This document shows, in pieces, positions 32,988 to 42,052 of a DNA stretch of 64,000 bases; position 1 is the first letter of the stretch, and each line of letters opens with the position of its first letter. Source of the stretch: Micromonospora sp. NBC_00389 (GTDB lineage Bacteria; Actinomycetota; Actinomycetes; Mycobacteriales; Micromonosporaceae); the NCBI RefSeq assembly GCF_036059255.1, contig NZ_CP107947.1:1364001-1428000 (forward strand), given 5' to 3'. Below the pieces are notes generated by a model. It saw nothing but the letters and a program-made list of their open reading frames with translations, had not been told where the DNA came from and searched no databases. The translations under genes were made by a program, and so were the position numbers.

Positions 32988-33920
32988 TCAGCGGGTCGGC
33001 GGCCGCGTGCTGAGCCGTTGGAGAATCCTGGGCAGCTCTCGGAAAAGCCTCGACCGCGACCAACTCGGCTGGAGCCGGGGCGGCTGCCGGAGATCGAGGT
33101 AGTTGCTGTCGATGTTGATCCGCACCCCGCCCCAGGTCTCGTGGTGGTCGCCCTGGTACTGCTTCATCCGCTGGCCGGGCATCCAGTACGACGCCGGCAG
33201 CGCGCTGTCCGACACCGTCTGGACGCCGTCCCAGCGGGCAAAGTCGATCATGTCAGGGCGGGCGTGCCCCGGCCGCTGGTAAGCCGCAACCTGATCCGGC
33301 AACCCCGCCGAGGCGACATTCGTGTAGAAGCCGGAGTAGAACTTCTGCTCGTGCAGCCGGGTGGTCCACGCGCTCACGAAGGAGTTGACCGCCTCGGTGC
33401 AGGCGGCGTTCCCGGCCGGGTAGCGCTCCATGTCGAGCGTGATCGTGCTGCCAAGGGACAGACCGAGGCTGCGGGCGTTGCGGACAGCGTCGTCAGCCGC
33501 CTCACGGCCCTGAAGCGCAGCCCGCGCCGGATCGATCTTCCGCTGGTACGTCGAGCAGGGTGCCTGCAGGCCGACGTAGAGCGGGAAGATCCGCCAGCCC
33601 GCCGCCTGCTGGGTCGCCACCCAACCCGGGGTCAGGTTGGGCTGGGCACAGCCCCGGTTGACGCCGCCGATGTAGATGCCGACCGCTCGGTACGGCGACT
33701 GCAGCCACGCCTTCATGGCCGCGTTCGACGGGGCGGCGCAGGTGTCAAAGCCCAGCCCGGTGAAGGTCCCCGGCTGTGGCCCGTCGTAGACGGCAGCGGC
33801 CCGCGCCGGTCGAGCGGTGCCGGTCAGCGCGGCACCCACGGCGAGCACCACGACCGCCAGCACGGCGAGAACACGGTGGGTGCCACGAGGCGGGCCGAAC
33901 CGAGGAAGGCTGATGGTCAC
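32988..33920 (-). CDS. Secreted DUF1906 (glycoside-hydrolase-like) protein
   Basis: 310 residues. A long Sec-type signal peptide ends near RPARAAA. The mature part has DUF1906 features: GFDTCAAPSNAAMKAW, YIGGVNRGCAQPNLTPGW, IFPLYVGLQAPC, ITLDMERYP (the Asp/Glu at the presumed active site) and a closing NIDSNYLDL. The family is structurally a TIM barrel related to GH25-like hydrolases (Rv2525c in mycobacteria is a member) and is linked to cell-wall processes. Four cysteines could form two disulfides. A short Arg-rich tail follows the domain. The substrate is unproven. Confidence 0.88.
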   Translation of the reverse strand: MTISLPRFGPPRGTHRVLAVLAVVVLAVGAALTGTARPARAAAVYDGPQPGTFTGLGFDTCAAPSNAAMKAWLQSPYRAVGIYIGGVNRGCAQPNLTPGWVATQQAAGWRIFPLYVGLQAPCSTYQRKIDPARAALQGREAADDAVRNARSLGLSLGSTITLDMERYPAGNAACTEAVNSFVSAWTTRLHEQKFYSGFYTNVASAGLPDQVAAYQRPGHARPDMIDFARWDGVQTVSDSALPASYWMPGQRMKQYQGDHHETWGGVRINIDSNYLDLRQPPRLQPSWSRSRLFRELPRILQRLSTRPPTR

Positions 33921-34037
33921 GTGTCTACCGATCTGATGTGGACGGTGGGCGGGCCGGCGCCAAATCCTGCCCGCTCGGCCGGCCGCCTGTCCAGAGCGGT
34001 ACCCGGATGAACGGACGCCAGGACTGCCGGCACAGCC

Positions 34038-35048
34038 TCAGACCGGATCGGATTCCAGCAGCTCCTCCAACCAGCCAGGGACCGCGTCGGCGTACTCCGC
34101 GCGGGCCGGGTCGGGAGTGTCCAGGGCGCGCCGCCAGGAGAGCGACCGGCTCACCGCGCCCACGCTCACCGCGAGGCCGGCGGCCTCGACCAGGGTCCGG
34201 CGGTCGTACCGGTCGGTCCACGCCTCCAGATAGGCGTCGCGCAACCGGGCCAGCCGGGCGTCGTCGGCCGACAGTTCGGTGGCGTACCGGACGGAGCGCA
34301 GCGTCACCAGCAGCGTGCCGAACGGGTGCGCCACCGAGGCGTCGCCCCAGTCGAAGTAGCGGTACCCGGCCGGGCCGGCGAAGACGTTGCCGTCGTGCAG
34401 GTCGTCGTGCTGCACGGTGGCCGGGATGCCGAAGTCGGCGAGCCGGCGACACCGCTCCGCGTACGCCGGCAGCTCCGCCCGCAGCCGCTCGTACGTCTCC
34501 GGGCTGAGCCCGCCCTCGCCGCCGATCCGCAGCGACTCGCGATCGTCGAGCAGCTCGGCGAGCAGCCCGGGCAGCACCTCGGGGCGATGATCCGGAACGC
34601 CGAGCGCGATCAGCTCGTCGGCCCGGGGCACGGTGGCCAGTTGAAGCGCCGCATACCCGGGCAGCGCCCGCTCCCAGTGCGCCAGGTCCCGGTCCCGGCC
34701 CAGCACCTCGCGCAGCGACTCTCCGCCGTCCGGCAGCAGCGACCAGCCCTGGTCGGGGTCCAACGCGATCGGCGCCAGCACCCGCTCGGGCGCCAGCCGG
34801 GCCAGCTCCGCGATCAGGACCGCCTCGTGCGCCGTACCCGGGTTGTTGGCCTTGAACCAGACCGGCCCGCCGTCGGTCGGCACCCGCCAGACCAGCGACC
34901 ACGGCCGCACCCGAGGCTCCACCGGCCCGGTCACCCGCCGGCCGGCCCGGCTCAGCTGCCCGTCGACCCAGGACCGTGCCCGCACCTGCCACTGCTCGCC
35001 GGACCAGTCGGGCGCGTGCTTGTCGGCTGTCGTCGTCACGGTGCGCAC
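34038..35048 (-). CDS. Aminoglycoside phosphotransferase-family kinase
   Basis: 336 residues from GTG 35048; GTG 35039 is equally possible. It has the protein-kinase-like APH fold: a nucleotide-binding N lobe (VWRVPTDGGPVWFKANNP with the Lys), catalytic loop VQHDDLHDGNVFA (Asp and Asn) and the metal-binding Asp in RYFDWGDASVAHPFG. The C-terminal helices resemble those of orphan actinobacterial kinases rather than clinically relevant resistance enzymes. The substrate may be a sugar, choline-like or macrolide-type small molecule. There is no resistance gene context and no operon partner. Confidence 0.85.
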   Translation of the reverse strand: MRTVTTTADKHAPDWSGEQWQVRARSWVDGQLSRAGRRVTGPVEPRVRPWSLVWRVPTDGGPVWFKANNPGTAHEAVLIAELARLAPERVLAPIALDPDQGWSLLPDGGESLREVLGRDRDLAHWERALPGYAALQLATVPRADELIALGVPDHRPEVLPGLLAELLDDRESLRIGGEGGLSPETYERLRAELPAYAERCRRLADFGIPATVQHDDLHDGNVFAGPAGYRYFDWGDASVAHPFGTLLVTLRSVRYATELSADDARLARLRDAYLEAWTDRYDRRTLVEAAGLAVSVGAVSRSLSWRRALDTPDPARAEYADAVPGWLEELLESDPV

Positions 35049-35110
35049 CCTAGGCGGCCCAGCCGGGCCGGGGCGAGACGTTTTCCCGGAAGCCTTCCCG
35101 GGAGCGGGTG

Positions 35111-36283
35111 TCAGAGCAGCTCGACGATGGTGGCGTTGGCCATGCCGCCACCCTCGCACATGGTCTGCAGGCCGTAGCGGATCCCGTTGTCCCGCATGTG
35201 CTGGAGCATCGTGGTCATGATCCGGGCACCGGAGCCACCGAGCGGATGACCGAGGGCGATGGCCCCGCCGCGCGGGTTGAGCCGCTCCGGGTCCGCCTCG
35301 GTCTCCGCCAGCCAGGCCAGCGGCACCGGGGCGAACGCCTCGTTCACCTCGTACACCCCGATCTCCTCGATGCCCAGCCCCGCGCGGCGCAGCGCCTTCG
35401 CGGTCGCCGGGATCGGCGCGGTGAGCATGGTGACCGGGTCGTCGGCGGCGACCACGGCGGTGTGGATCCGGGCCAGCGGCCGCAGGCCGTGCCGGCTGGC
35501 CCACTCGCCGGTGGTGACCGCGAGCGCCGCGGCGCCGTCGGAGATCTGGGACGCGGACCCGGCGGTCACCACCCCGTCGGCACGGAACGGGGTGGCCAGC
35601 TCACCGAGCTTTTCCAGGGAGGTGTCCCGGCGGATGCCCTCGTCGGCGGCGAACTTGCCGCCGTCACCGAGCGGCACCGGCGCCAGCTCCGGGTCGAAAG
35701 CGCCAGCGTCCTGCGCGGCGGCCGCCTTCTCGTGGCTGGCCAGCGCGAACTCGTCCAGCTGGGTACGCGAGAAGCGCCACCGGCGGGCGATCAGCTCGGC
35801 CCCGACCCCCTGGTTGAACGGCAGCGGCGCGTCGTCGGCGAAGCCCTCCACGCCCCGGTAGCGGTCCCGGAGCTGGTCGCTGAACGGCATGCCGCCCGCC
35901 ACGCTGGAGCCCATCGGCACCCGGGTCATCGACTCCACCCCGCCAGCGACCACCAGATCGGCCTGGCCGGAGAGGACCGTCGCAGCGGCGAAGTGCAGCG
36001 CCTGCTGGCTGGAGCCGCACTGCCGGTCCAGCGTGGTGCCGGGGACCGTCTCGGGCCAGCCGGCGGCGAGCACGCCGTTGCGGGCGATGTTCCACGACTG
36101 CTCGCCGACCTGGGAGACACAGCCCCAGAAGACGTCGTCGACCTGCGTCGGGTCGAGGCCGGTGCGCTCGGCGAGGGCGCGCAGCACGTGCGCCGAGAGG
36201 TCGACCGGGTGGACACCGGCGAGGCTGCCCTTGCGCCGACCGACCGGGGTGCGTACCGCGCCGACGATGACCGCGTCACTCAT
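35111..36283 (-). CDS. Acetyl-CoA acetyltransferase (thiolase)
   Basis: 390 residues, ATG start with GGGGAG upstream. Thiolase signatures: nucleophile Cys in LDRQCGSSQQAL, the acyl-binding NEAFAPVPLAW, the catalytic His in GHPLGGSGARI and the second Cys in MCEGGGMANATIVEL. It cleaves 3-ketoacyl-CoA or condenses acyl-CoA in fatty-acid and ketone metabolism. The sequence QCGSSQQA is typical of steroid or lipid degradation-type FadA thiolases in Actinobacteria, but no beta-oxidation partners are adjacent. It stands alone and is divergent from a small PH-domain membrane protein. Confidence 0.93.
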   Translation of the reverse strand: MSDAVIVGAVRTPVGRRKGSLAGVHPVDLSAHVLRALAERTGLDPTQVDDVFWGCVSQVGEQSWNIARNGVLAAGWPETVPGTTLDRQCGSSQQALHFAAATVLSGQADLVVAGGVESMTRVPMGSSVAGGMPFSDQLRDRYRGVEGFADDAPLPFNQGVGAELIARRWRFSRTQLDEFALASHEKAAAAQDAGAFDPELAPVPLGDGGKFAADEGIRRDTSLEKLGELATPFRADGVVTAGSASQISDGAAALAVTTGEWASRHGLRPLARIHTAVVAADDPVTMLTAPIPATAKALRRAGLGIEEIGVYEVNEAFAPVPLAWLAETEADPERLNPRGGAIALGHPLGGSGARIMTTMLQHMRDNGIRYGLQTMCEGGGMANATIVELL

Positions 36284-36428
36284 GTTTACTCCCCGGTAAC
36301 CTGGGCTGCCCCGATCCTACGTCGTCCGTGGACCGACCGTCCCGCCCCGGTCCCGTCCGCCCCATCCGTGCCGACTCGGCGGCCCGGGCCGACGCGGTCC
36401 CAGCGGTCGACGCTGGCATGCTGATCGG

Positions 36429-36857
36429 ATGGATGCCGAAGCTCCCCTGATCCGGCAGTGGCGGGTGCCGACGAGCGTGCCGCTGGCGAAACTGGCCGGC
36501 GCGGTCGTCCTCGTGGCGCTCGGCCTGCTCTTCGCCGAGGGCGACCCGGTGCAGCTGACGGTGATCGGGCTGGTCGCCGCCGGGCTGGCCGGCTGGGCAC
36601 TGCGCGACCTGCTGGCGCCGGTCCGACTCGCGGTCGACCCGGCCGGCGTGGTCGTCACCCAGGGCTTCGCCGGCCGTCGCCTGCTGCCCTGGGCCACGGT
36701 CGAGCGGATCACCGTGGACCGCCGACCCCGGCTCGGGCTGACCACCGAACATCTGGAGATCGACGCCGGGGAGTCGCTGCACCTGTTCAGCCGGTACGAC
36801 CTGGGGGCCGCCCCGGACGACGTGGCCGAGGCGCTCCAGGCCGCCCGGCCGACGTGA
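36429..36857 (+). CDS. PH-domain membrane protein
   Basis: 142 residues from ATG 36429. Two membrane helices (KLAGAVVLVALGLLFAEG and LTVIGLVAAGLAGWALR) are followed by a small PH-like domain (VDPAGVVVTQGFAGRRLLPW, ERITVDRRPRLGL). The layout is that of the low-molecular-weight antigen 6-like (bPH6) proteins common in Actinobacteria, function unknown. It is convergent with the rhomboid gene, about 30 bases apart. Confidence 0.8.
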   Translation: MDAEAPLIRQWRVPTSVPLAKLAGAVVLVALGLLFAEGDPVQLTVIGLVAAGLAGWALRDLLAPVRLAVDPAGVVVTQGFAGRRLLPWATVERITVDRRPRLGLTTEHLEIDAGESLHLFSRYDLGAAPDDVAEALQAARPT

Positions 36858-36886
36858 CCGCCCGGCGCGGCGGCTGACCCGACCGG

Positions 36887-37801
36887 TCAGCCGGCGAGCA
36901 GTTGCGCGGTCCGGAACAGGACCAGACCGAGCAGGATCAGCAGGATGACCGCGCCGCCGCCGGCCTGCACCAAGGTGCGTCGGCCACGCGGTGCGTACGC
37001 GAGCACCAGGGCCATCGCCCCACCGACCACCAGGCCACCCAGGTGCCCGGGGATCGAGATGCCCGGCACGGTCAACGTGAACACCAGGTTGATCACCAGG
37101 ATCGGGATCACCTGGGAGATGTCCCGGCCCATCTTGCGCTCGATGATGATCAGCGCGGCGAAGAGGCCGAAGACGGCGGTGGACGCGCCGGCCGTGGCCG
37201 AGTTCTGGGCGCTGAACAGGTAGGCGGCGACGTTACCGCCGAGGCCCGCGATCAGGTAGAGCGCGCCGAAGCGCAGCGGCCCGAGATTGGCCTCCAGCGA
37301 CCGGCCGAGCACCCACAGAGCCCACATGTTGAGCAGCAGGTGGATCACGCCGTAGTGCAGGAACATCGCGGTGACCAGGCGGTACCACTGGCCATCGGCG
37401 ACCCCACCGAGCGTGCCGTCGGGGAAGACCGCCAGCCCGAGCACCGAACCCCAGTTGGTCAGCGGCGTGCTGCCGCCCATCAGGCCGCCGAAGCCGGAGC
37501 CGCCCACCGCCGCGTCCCCACCCCGGTCGGAGGCGATGGAGAGCAGCATGAGCAGCACGTTCAGCGCGATCAGCGCCCTGGTGACGTAGCCGTGCCGGCC
37601 GGCGGCACCGCCACCGAAGGCGGTACGCGCCGGCCGGACGCTGCGACGTCCCTCATTGACGCACTCCGGGCACTGGTGCCCGACGGACGCCTCCCGCATG
37701 CAGTCCGGGCAGATCGGCCGGTCGCAGCGGGTGCACCGGACGTAGGTCTCCCGGCCGGGGTGCCGGTAGCAGACCGGGGCGGTCGGCGGCGACTCGCTCA
37801 C
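36887..37801 (-). CDS. Rhomboid intramembrane serine protease with zinc-finger N-terminus
   Basis: 304 residues with a GTG start. Residues 10-50 form a B-box-like zinc module (CYRHPG, VRCTRCDRPICPDC, GHQCPEC). Six or seven membrane helices follow. The rhomboid dyad is present: Ser in AGASTAVFG and His in GHLGGLVVGG. The asparagine-containing loop HLLLNMWALW matches the oxyanion region. It cleaves membrane substrates within the bilayer; substrates in Actinobacteria are largely unknown. The gene is about 100 bases downstream of the cyclophilin gene on the same strand, and the two may be co-transcribed. Confidence 0.93.
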   Translation of the reverse strand: MSESPPTAPVCYRHPGRETYVRCTRCDRPICPDCMREASVGHQCPECVNEGRRSVRPARTAFGGGAAGRHGYVTRALIALNVLLMLLSIASDRGGDAAVGGSGFGGLMGGSTPLTNWGSVLGLAVFPDGTLGGVADGQWYRLVTAMFLHYGVIHLLLNMWALWVLGRSLEANLGPLRFGALYLIAGLGGNVAAYLFSAQNSATAGASTAVFGLFAALIIIERKMGRDISQVIPILVINLVFTLTVPGISIPGHLGGLVVGGAMALVLAYAPRGRRTLVQAGGGAVILLILLGLVLFRTAQLLAG

Positions 37802-37901
37802 CGGGCCAACCCTCCGTCCGCCACCGCGCGGTCCACCGGCGCCAGCCGGTGGGGTGCTCCGGAGCGCTCAATCATGCGAGCAAAGGTACCTCGCCGGCCG
37901 A

Positions 37902-38432
<531 letters not shown>

Positions 38433-38549
38433 GGGTACTCCTCACTCGTTGGTCAGTTCCATGCGGATCCTCCCATGTGCCCGATCTGGCATCGCGGAGG
38501 CATCCGAAGGTGGAGGATGACGAAGGAACAACTCCCAGGAGGTAGGACC

Positions 38550-39287
38550 GTGTTTGGAATCGGGCGGCGTAAGTCCCAGGGGCAGCTGGCCAAGGCCGAG
38601 CTGAACCAGAGCATCGGCCACCTGGTGCAGGCAGCCAACCACGCCGCGAGGGGCGCTGGCGCGACGGTCGGACCGCGCGTCCAGGTGGCCCGAGGCTACG
38701 TCGGGCCGGCCGCGGCGAAGGTGCGCGACCGCGCGTCGACCGGCTGGGGGACGACACTCACCACGCTGGCACCGCTGGCCGCGGCAGCCCGTGACGGCGC
38801 CGCGCAGGCAGGGCCGATGACCAGGAAGGCCAGGTCGAAGAACATGCGGATTACCGGCAAGAAGAAGCAGCCGCGCCGTCGCGGCTCCATGATGACCGGC
38901 CTGCTGGCAGCGGGTGCCATCGCCGGCCTGGCCGGCGTGGTCGCCCTGCGCCGCCGCCGGGAGCAGCAGGAGTGGGCCGAGTACGACCCGGCCCGCACCC
39001 TGGAGCCGATGCGCGACGAGGTGGGCTCGATCGAGGTGCAGACCCCGTCGGCCGGCACCAAGGGGACCGACGGTTCCACCATGGCCGGGATGACCGGCGC
39101 CAGCAGTTCGGCCGTGCCCGGCAGCGACAGCGCCAGCACCACCGGGGCGGCCAAGCCGGGCAGCGTCCGGCCGACCGACAAGGTCCCCGCCGTCGCCGAG
39201 GGCGCCAAGGACGTCTCCGGGCGCCCGGCCGACGACCTCACCAAGGCGCTGGGCAAGGACACCGCCCGCACCAACGGGCGCCGCTGA
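38550..39287 (+). CDS. Hypothetical membrane protein with basic centre and disordered tail
   Basis: 245 residues from GTG 38550, chosen for the excellent AGGAGG upstream. An ATG at 38517 lies directly against its own Shine-Dalgarno and is less likely. Residues 1-100 are helical with a Gly/Ala-rich repeat-like stretch (LNQSIGHLVQAANHAARGAG). A very basic patch (RITGKKKQPRRRGSMM) precedes a single membrane helix (MTGLLAAGAIAGLAGVVAL), and the tail is Ser/Thr/Gly-rich. Related proteins are widespread in Actinobacteria without assigned function. It is convergent with corA across a hairpin. Confidence 0.75.
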   Translation: MFGIGRRKSQGQLAKAELNQSIGHLVQAANHAARGAGATVGPRVQVARGYVGPAAAKVRDRASTGWGTTLTTLAPLAAAARDGAAQAGPMTRKARSKNMRITGKKKQPRRRGSMMTGLLAAGAIAGLAGVVALRRRREQQEWAEYDPARTLEPMRDEVGSIEVQTPSAGTKGTDGSTMAGMTGASSSAVPGSDSASTTGAAKPGSVRPTDKVPAVAEGAKDVSGRPADDLTKALGKDTARTNGRR

Positions 39288-39304
39288 CCGCAACGGTCAC
39301 GGAA

Positions 39305-39346
39305 AAGCGCCGGCGAGGCGGGGAGCACCCCGCACCGCCGGCGCTT
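39305..39346. terminator. 19-bp hairpin, bidirectional terminator
   Basis: Arms 39305-39323 and 39328-39346 pair with two mismatches (AAGCGCCGGCGAGGCGGGG against its partner) around AGCA. Read on the plus strand, it ends in TTCC. It separates the convergent membrane protein and corA genes. Confidence 0.7.
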
Positions 39347-39385
39347 CCGCGTCCGGGGGTCGTCCGGCGCCGCCGGGCCGGCCGG

Positions 39386-40531
39386 TCAGAGCCAGCCGTT
39401 GCGGCGGAACCAGCGGTAGAGGGCCAGGGAGACGCCGAGCATGAGAGCGAGTACGACGGGATAGCCGTACGTCATCTTCAGCTCGGGCATGTTGTCGAAA
39501 TTCATCCCGTATATCCCGGCGATGGCGGTCCACACCGCGGCGATGCCGGCCCAGGCGGCGATCTTGCGCATGTCGTTGTTCTGGTCGACGGTGACCTGCG
39601 CCAGTCGCGCCTGCAGGATCGAGTTCAGCAGGTCGTCATACGAGTTGACTTGCTCGACCGTGCGGCTCAGGTGATCCTGCACGTCCCGGAAGTAGCGCCG
39701 GATCTCCTTGGGCACGTCCCGGTTGACCTGGGACGTCAGGGTCATCAGCGGCCGCTGCAGCGGGACCACCGCCCGCTTGAACTCCACCAGCTCACGCTTC
39801 ATCTGGTAGATCCGCTGGATCCGGCCCCTGCCGTTGCGGTCGAAGACCTCGGCCTCCAGCACGTCCAGGTCATCCTCGACCTGGTCGGCGACCTCCAGGT
39901 AGAGGTCGACCACCCGGTCGGTCACCCCGTACGCCACCGCCCACGGGCCGTGGAGCAGCAACTCCTGCTTGGTCTCCAGGTCGGCACGGACCGGGGAGAG
40001 CCGGCAGGCGTCCCCGTGCCGGACGCTGATCAGGAAGTGCGGGCCGATGAAGAGCATCACCTGGCCGGTCTCCACGACCTCGGAGTTCTCGGTCAGCTCA
40101 GCGTGCTCGCAGTACCGGGCGGTGCGCAGCACCAGGAAGCTGACGTCGCCGAACCGCTCCAGCTTGGGACGCTGCTCGGCCTTCACCGCGTCCTCGACGG
40201 CAAGCTCGTGCAGACCGTAGGTCTCCGCGATGGCGGTCATCTCGGACAGCTCGGGCTGGTGCAACCCGATCCAGACGAAGCCGTGCTCCTCGCGGCGCGC
40301 CGCAGCCAGGGCATCCGCGTACGTCCAGTCGCCGGGTTGCCGCTTGCCGTCGATGTAGAGCGCGCAGTCGACCACGCCGCTACGACCGCTGCCGGTGGGG
40401 CTCGGCACGGGCGGTGAGCCGTCGGCGTTGAGGATCCGGGTCATCGCCCGGACCGGAGACGGCCACGCCCGGGGTCGTAGCACCCGGCCGGTGTTCAACG
40501 GCGCCCGGCCCCGCTCTTCCCGATCCGTCAT
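39386..40531 (-). CDS. corA: CorA-type magnesium/cobalt transporter
   Basis: 381 residues, ATG start with GGGGAGGTG upstream. A large soluble N-terminal domain with acidic and helical segments (FVWIGLHQPELSEM; LEVADQVEDDLDVLE) leads to two C-terminal membrane helices. The pore motif is YGMNF (IYGMNFDNMPELKM), with the FDNMPEL periplasmic loop, both diagnostic of CorA. The pentamer conducts Mg2+, and also Co2+ and Ni2+. A structured region upstream (40619-40688) could act as leader RNA or as a terminator of the upstream aminotransferase. No known Mg2+ riboswitch was recognised. Confidence 0.95.
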   Translation of the reverse strand: MTDREERGRAPLNTGRVLRPRAWPSPVRAMTRILNADGSPPVPSPTGSGRSGVVDCALYIDGKRQPGDWTYADALAAARREEHGFVWIGLHQPELSEMTAIAETYGLHELAVEDAVKAEQRPKLERFGDVSFLVLRTARYCEHAELTENSEVVETGQVMLFIGPHFLISVRHGDACRLSPVRADLETKQELLLHGPWAVAYGVTDRVVDLYLEVADQVEDDLDVLEAEVFDRNGRGRIQRIYQMKRELVEFKRAVVPLQRPLMTLTSQVNRDVPKEIRRYFRDVQDHLSRTVEQVNSYDDLLNSILQARLAQVTVDQNNDMRKIAAWAGIAAVWTAIAGIYGMNFDNMPELKMTYGYPVVLALMLGVSLALYRWFRRNGWL

Positions 40532-40851
40532 CGCGTCACCTCCCCGCGCTCAGCTGCGGCTTGCAGGCTACGCCGGTTGCCGCGGAGAGCACGGGTGACG
40601 GCGGTCGCATGGGGGGGTGGCGCCGGGCGGGCCGGGCCGCATCGGGGGGTGCGGGGACGACACGGCCCACCCGGCGCCGGTGGGGGCGGGGGTTGTGCTG
40701 CACGCGTCATCCGGGTCAGCGGGGGTGGCCAGCAACGGGCGGTGATCTCCGCTACACCTGAGTGACGCTCGCAGCATTGTGAGCCGCCGGCCGCCCGGAC
40801 GGGAGTCCCGGAACGGCCGGCATCGTCGTTTTGTCGGGAATCCGACAGAAA
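40532..40851. other. Intergenic region with a large inverted repeat
   Basis: 320 bases between the aminotransferase and corA, both on the minus strand. It contains the long stem at 40619-40688, a G-run (GGGGGGG at about 40611-40617 on the plus strand) and a small dyad TGTCGG-GAAT-CCGACA near 40838-40853 that could end the aminotransferase transcript. No ORF with credible coding character. Confidence 0.45.
40619..40688 (-). promoter_or_regulatory. 15-bp stem with 40-nt loop upstream of corA
   Basis: Arms 40619-40633 (GGCGCCGGGCGGGCC) and 40674-40688 pair at 14 of 15 positions around a 40-base loop, 88 bases before the corA start. This could be an attenuator or leader structure for corA, or a terminator for the gene upstream. 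It is not a family I recognise. Confidence 0.35.
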
Positions 40852-42015
40852 TCAGCTGCGGACGGCCTCTACGGCCGCCGCCAGCCGGCGGACACCCTCG
40901 TCGATCCGATCGGCGGTCACCGCCGAGAAGGCCAGCCGCAGGGCGTGCTGCCCACCGTCCAACACGAAGTCGCTGCCCTTGACCACGGCGACCCCGCGCT
41001 CGGCCGCCGCCGGGGCGAGCCGGTCGACCAGCACGTCCTCCGGGAACTCCACCCAGAGGAAGTAGCCGCCGTCGGGCTCCACGAACCGAGCCTGCGGCAG
41101 GTGCCGGCGCAGCGACTCGGCGAGCACCTGGGCCCGCTCACCCAGCGCCGCCCGGACGGTCTCGATCGAGCGGTCGATCTCACCGGAGACACAGAACTGG
41201 TGCACGATCGCCTGGGACACCATGCCGGGCGAGATGTAGAGGCTGGTCGCGTTCCTGGCGATGTCCGCGATCAGGTCCGACGAGCCGACCAGGTACCCGA
41301 CCCGCACGCCCGGGCAGACCGTCTTGGTGAAACTCGACGCGTGCACCACCACGTTGCGGGTGTCCAGCGAGAGCATCGACGGCAGCGCCTCACCACGGAA
41401 CCGGATGTCCGCGTACGGGTCGTCCTCGAAGATGATGAACCCGTACTCGGCAGCCAGGTCGAGCAACTCCCGACGCTTCTCCAGGGAGAGCGTCACGCCG
41501 GCCGGGTTCTGGTAGTTCGGGATGATGTGCGCGAGCCGGGGCCGAACCCCGGACTCCAGCAGCTTGCGCAGCTCAGCGGTGTCCAGGCCGTCCGGCTGGA
41601 CCGGGACGGCGTGCAGCTCACTGCCCATCCGCTGGAGGTTGAGCAGCGTCCGGTCGTACGTCGGGCGCTCCACCACGACCGCGTCGCCGGGGCGGACCAG
41701 GTGGTCGAAGAGGAACGCGTCGGCCTGGAGCGACCCGTTGGTGACCAGCACCTGGTCGGCCGCGACCCCGTGCTTCTCGGCGATCCACTTCCGCAGTGGT
41801 ACATAGCCGACGGAGGTGCCGTAGGCCGTAATCCCGGCTGGGTCGGCGTCGAAGGCGCGGACGGCGGCGGCCTTGAGCCCCTCGACATCGACGATGTCCA
41901 GCGAGGGAGCCCCACGGGCGAAGGAGATCAGCTGCTCGGCGGTCATGGATGTTGAGCGTACGGGCGGCGACGGGGGGCGCGCGGACGGCACGGCGATGTC
42001 CGCATCCTGAGCCAC
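40852..42015 (-). CDS. PLP-dependent aminotransferase, class I/II
   Basis: 387 residues if read from GTG 42015. ATG 41946 (364 aa, MTAEQLISFARGAPSL) is an equally good start and places the conserved FARGAPS near the N-terminus as in relatives. PLP lysine in HASSFTKTVCPGVRVGYLVG, the Tyr/Asp region FIIFEDDPYADIRF, and IPNYQNPAGVTLSLEKR are typical of the LysN/2-aminoadipate and MocR-type branch. It may transaminate aromatic or branched amino acids or aminoadipate. Free-standing gene. A 15-bp palindrome lies directly over the upstream start region. Confidence 0.9.
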   Translation of the reverse strand: MAQDADIAVPSARPPSPPVRSTSMTAEQLISFARGAPSLDIVDVEGLKAAAVRAFDADPAGITAYGTSVGYVPLRKWIAEKHGVAADQVLVTNGSLQADAFLFDHLVRPGDAVVVERPTYDRTLLNLQRMGSELHAVPVQPDGLDTAELRKLLESGVRPRLAHIIPNYQNPAGVTLSLEKRRELLDLAAEYGFIIFEDDPYADIRFRGEALPSMLSLDTRNVVVHASSFTKTVCPGVRVGYLVGSSDLIADIARNATSLYISPGMVSQAIVHQFCVSGEIDRSIETVRAALGERAQVLAESLRRHLPQARFVEPDGGYFLWVEFPEDVLVDRLAPAAAERGVAVVKGSDFVLDGGQHALRLAFSAVTADRIDEGVRRLAAAVEAVRS

Positions 42016-42018
42016 CGG

Positions 42019-42033
42019 GTCGGGTGACCCGAC
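42019..42033. promoter_or_regulatory. 15-bp palindrome at the aminotransferase start
   Basis: GTCGGGTGACCCGAC is a perfect dyad with a single central base, three bases upstream of the GTG at 42015. It would cover the ribosome binding region for that start, so it may be an operator for transcription starting from here toward ATG 41946. Confidence 0.4.
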
Positions 42034-42052
42034 TCCACCGGACGGCGACAGA

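Noticed and set aside
34038..35048. Antibiotic-resistance aminoglycoside phosphotransferase
   Set aside because: Only the general APH kinase fold is visible; context and sequence do not point to a resistance substrate.
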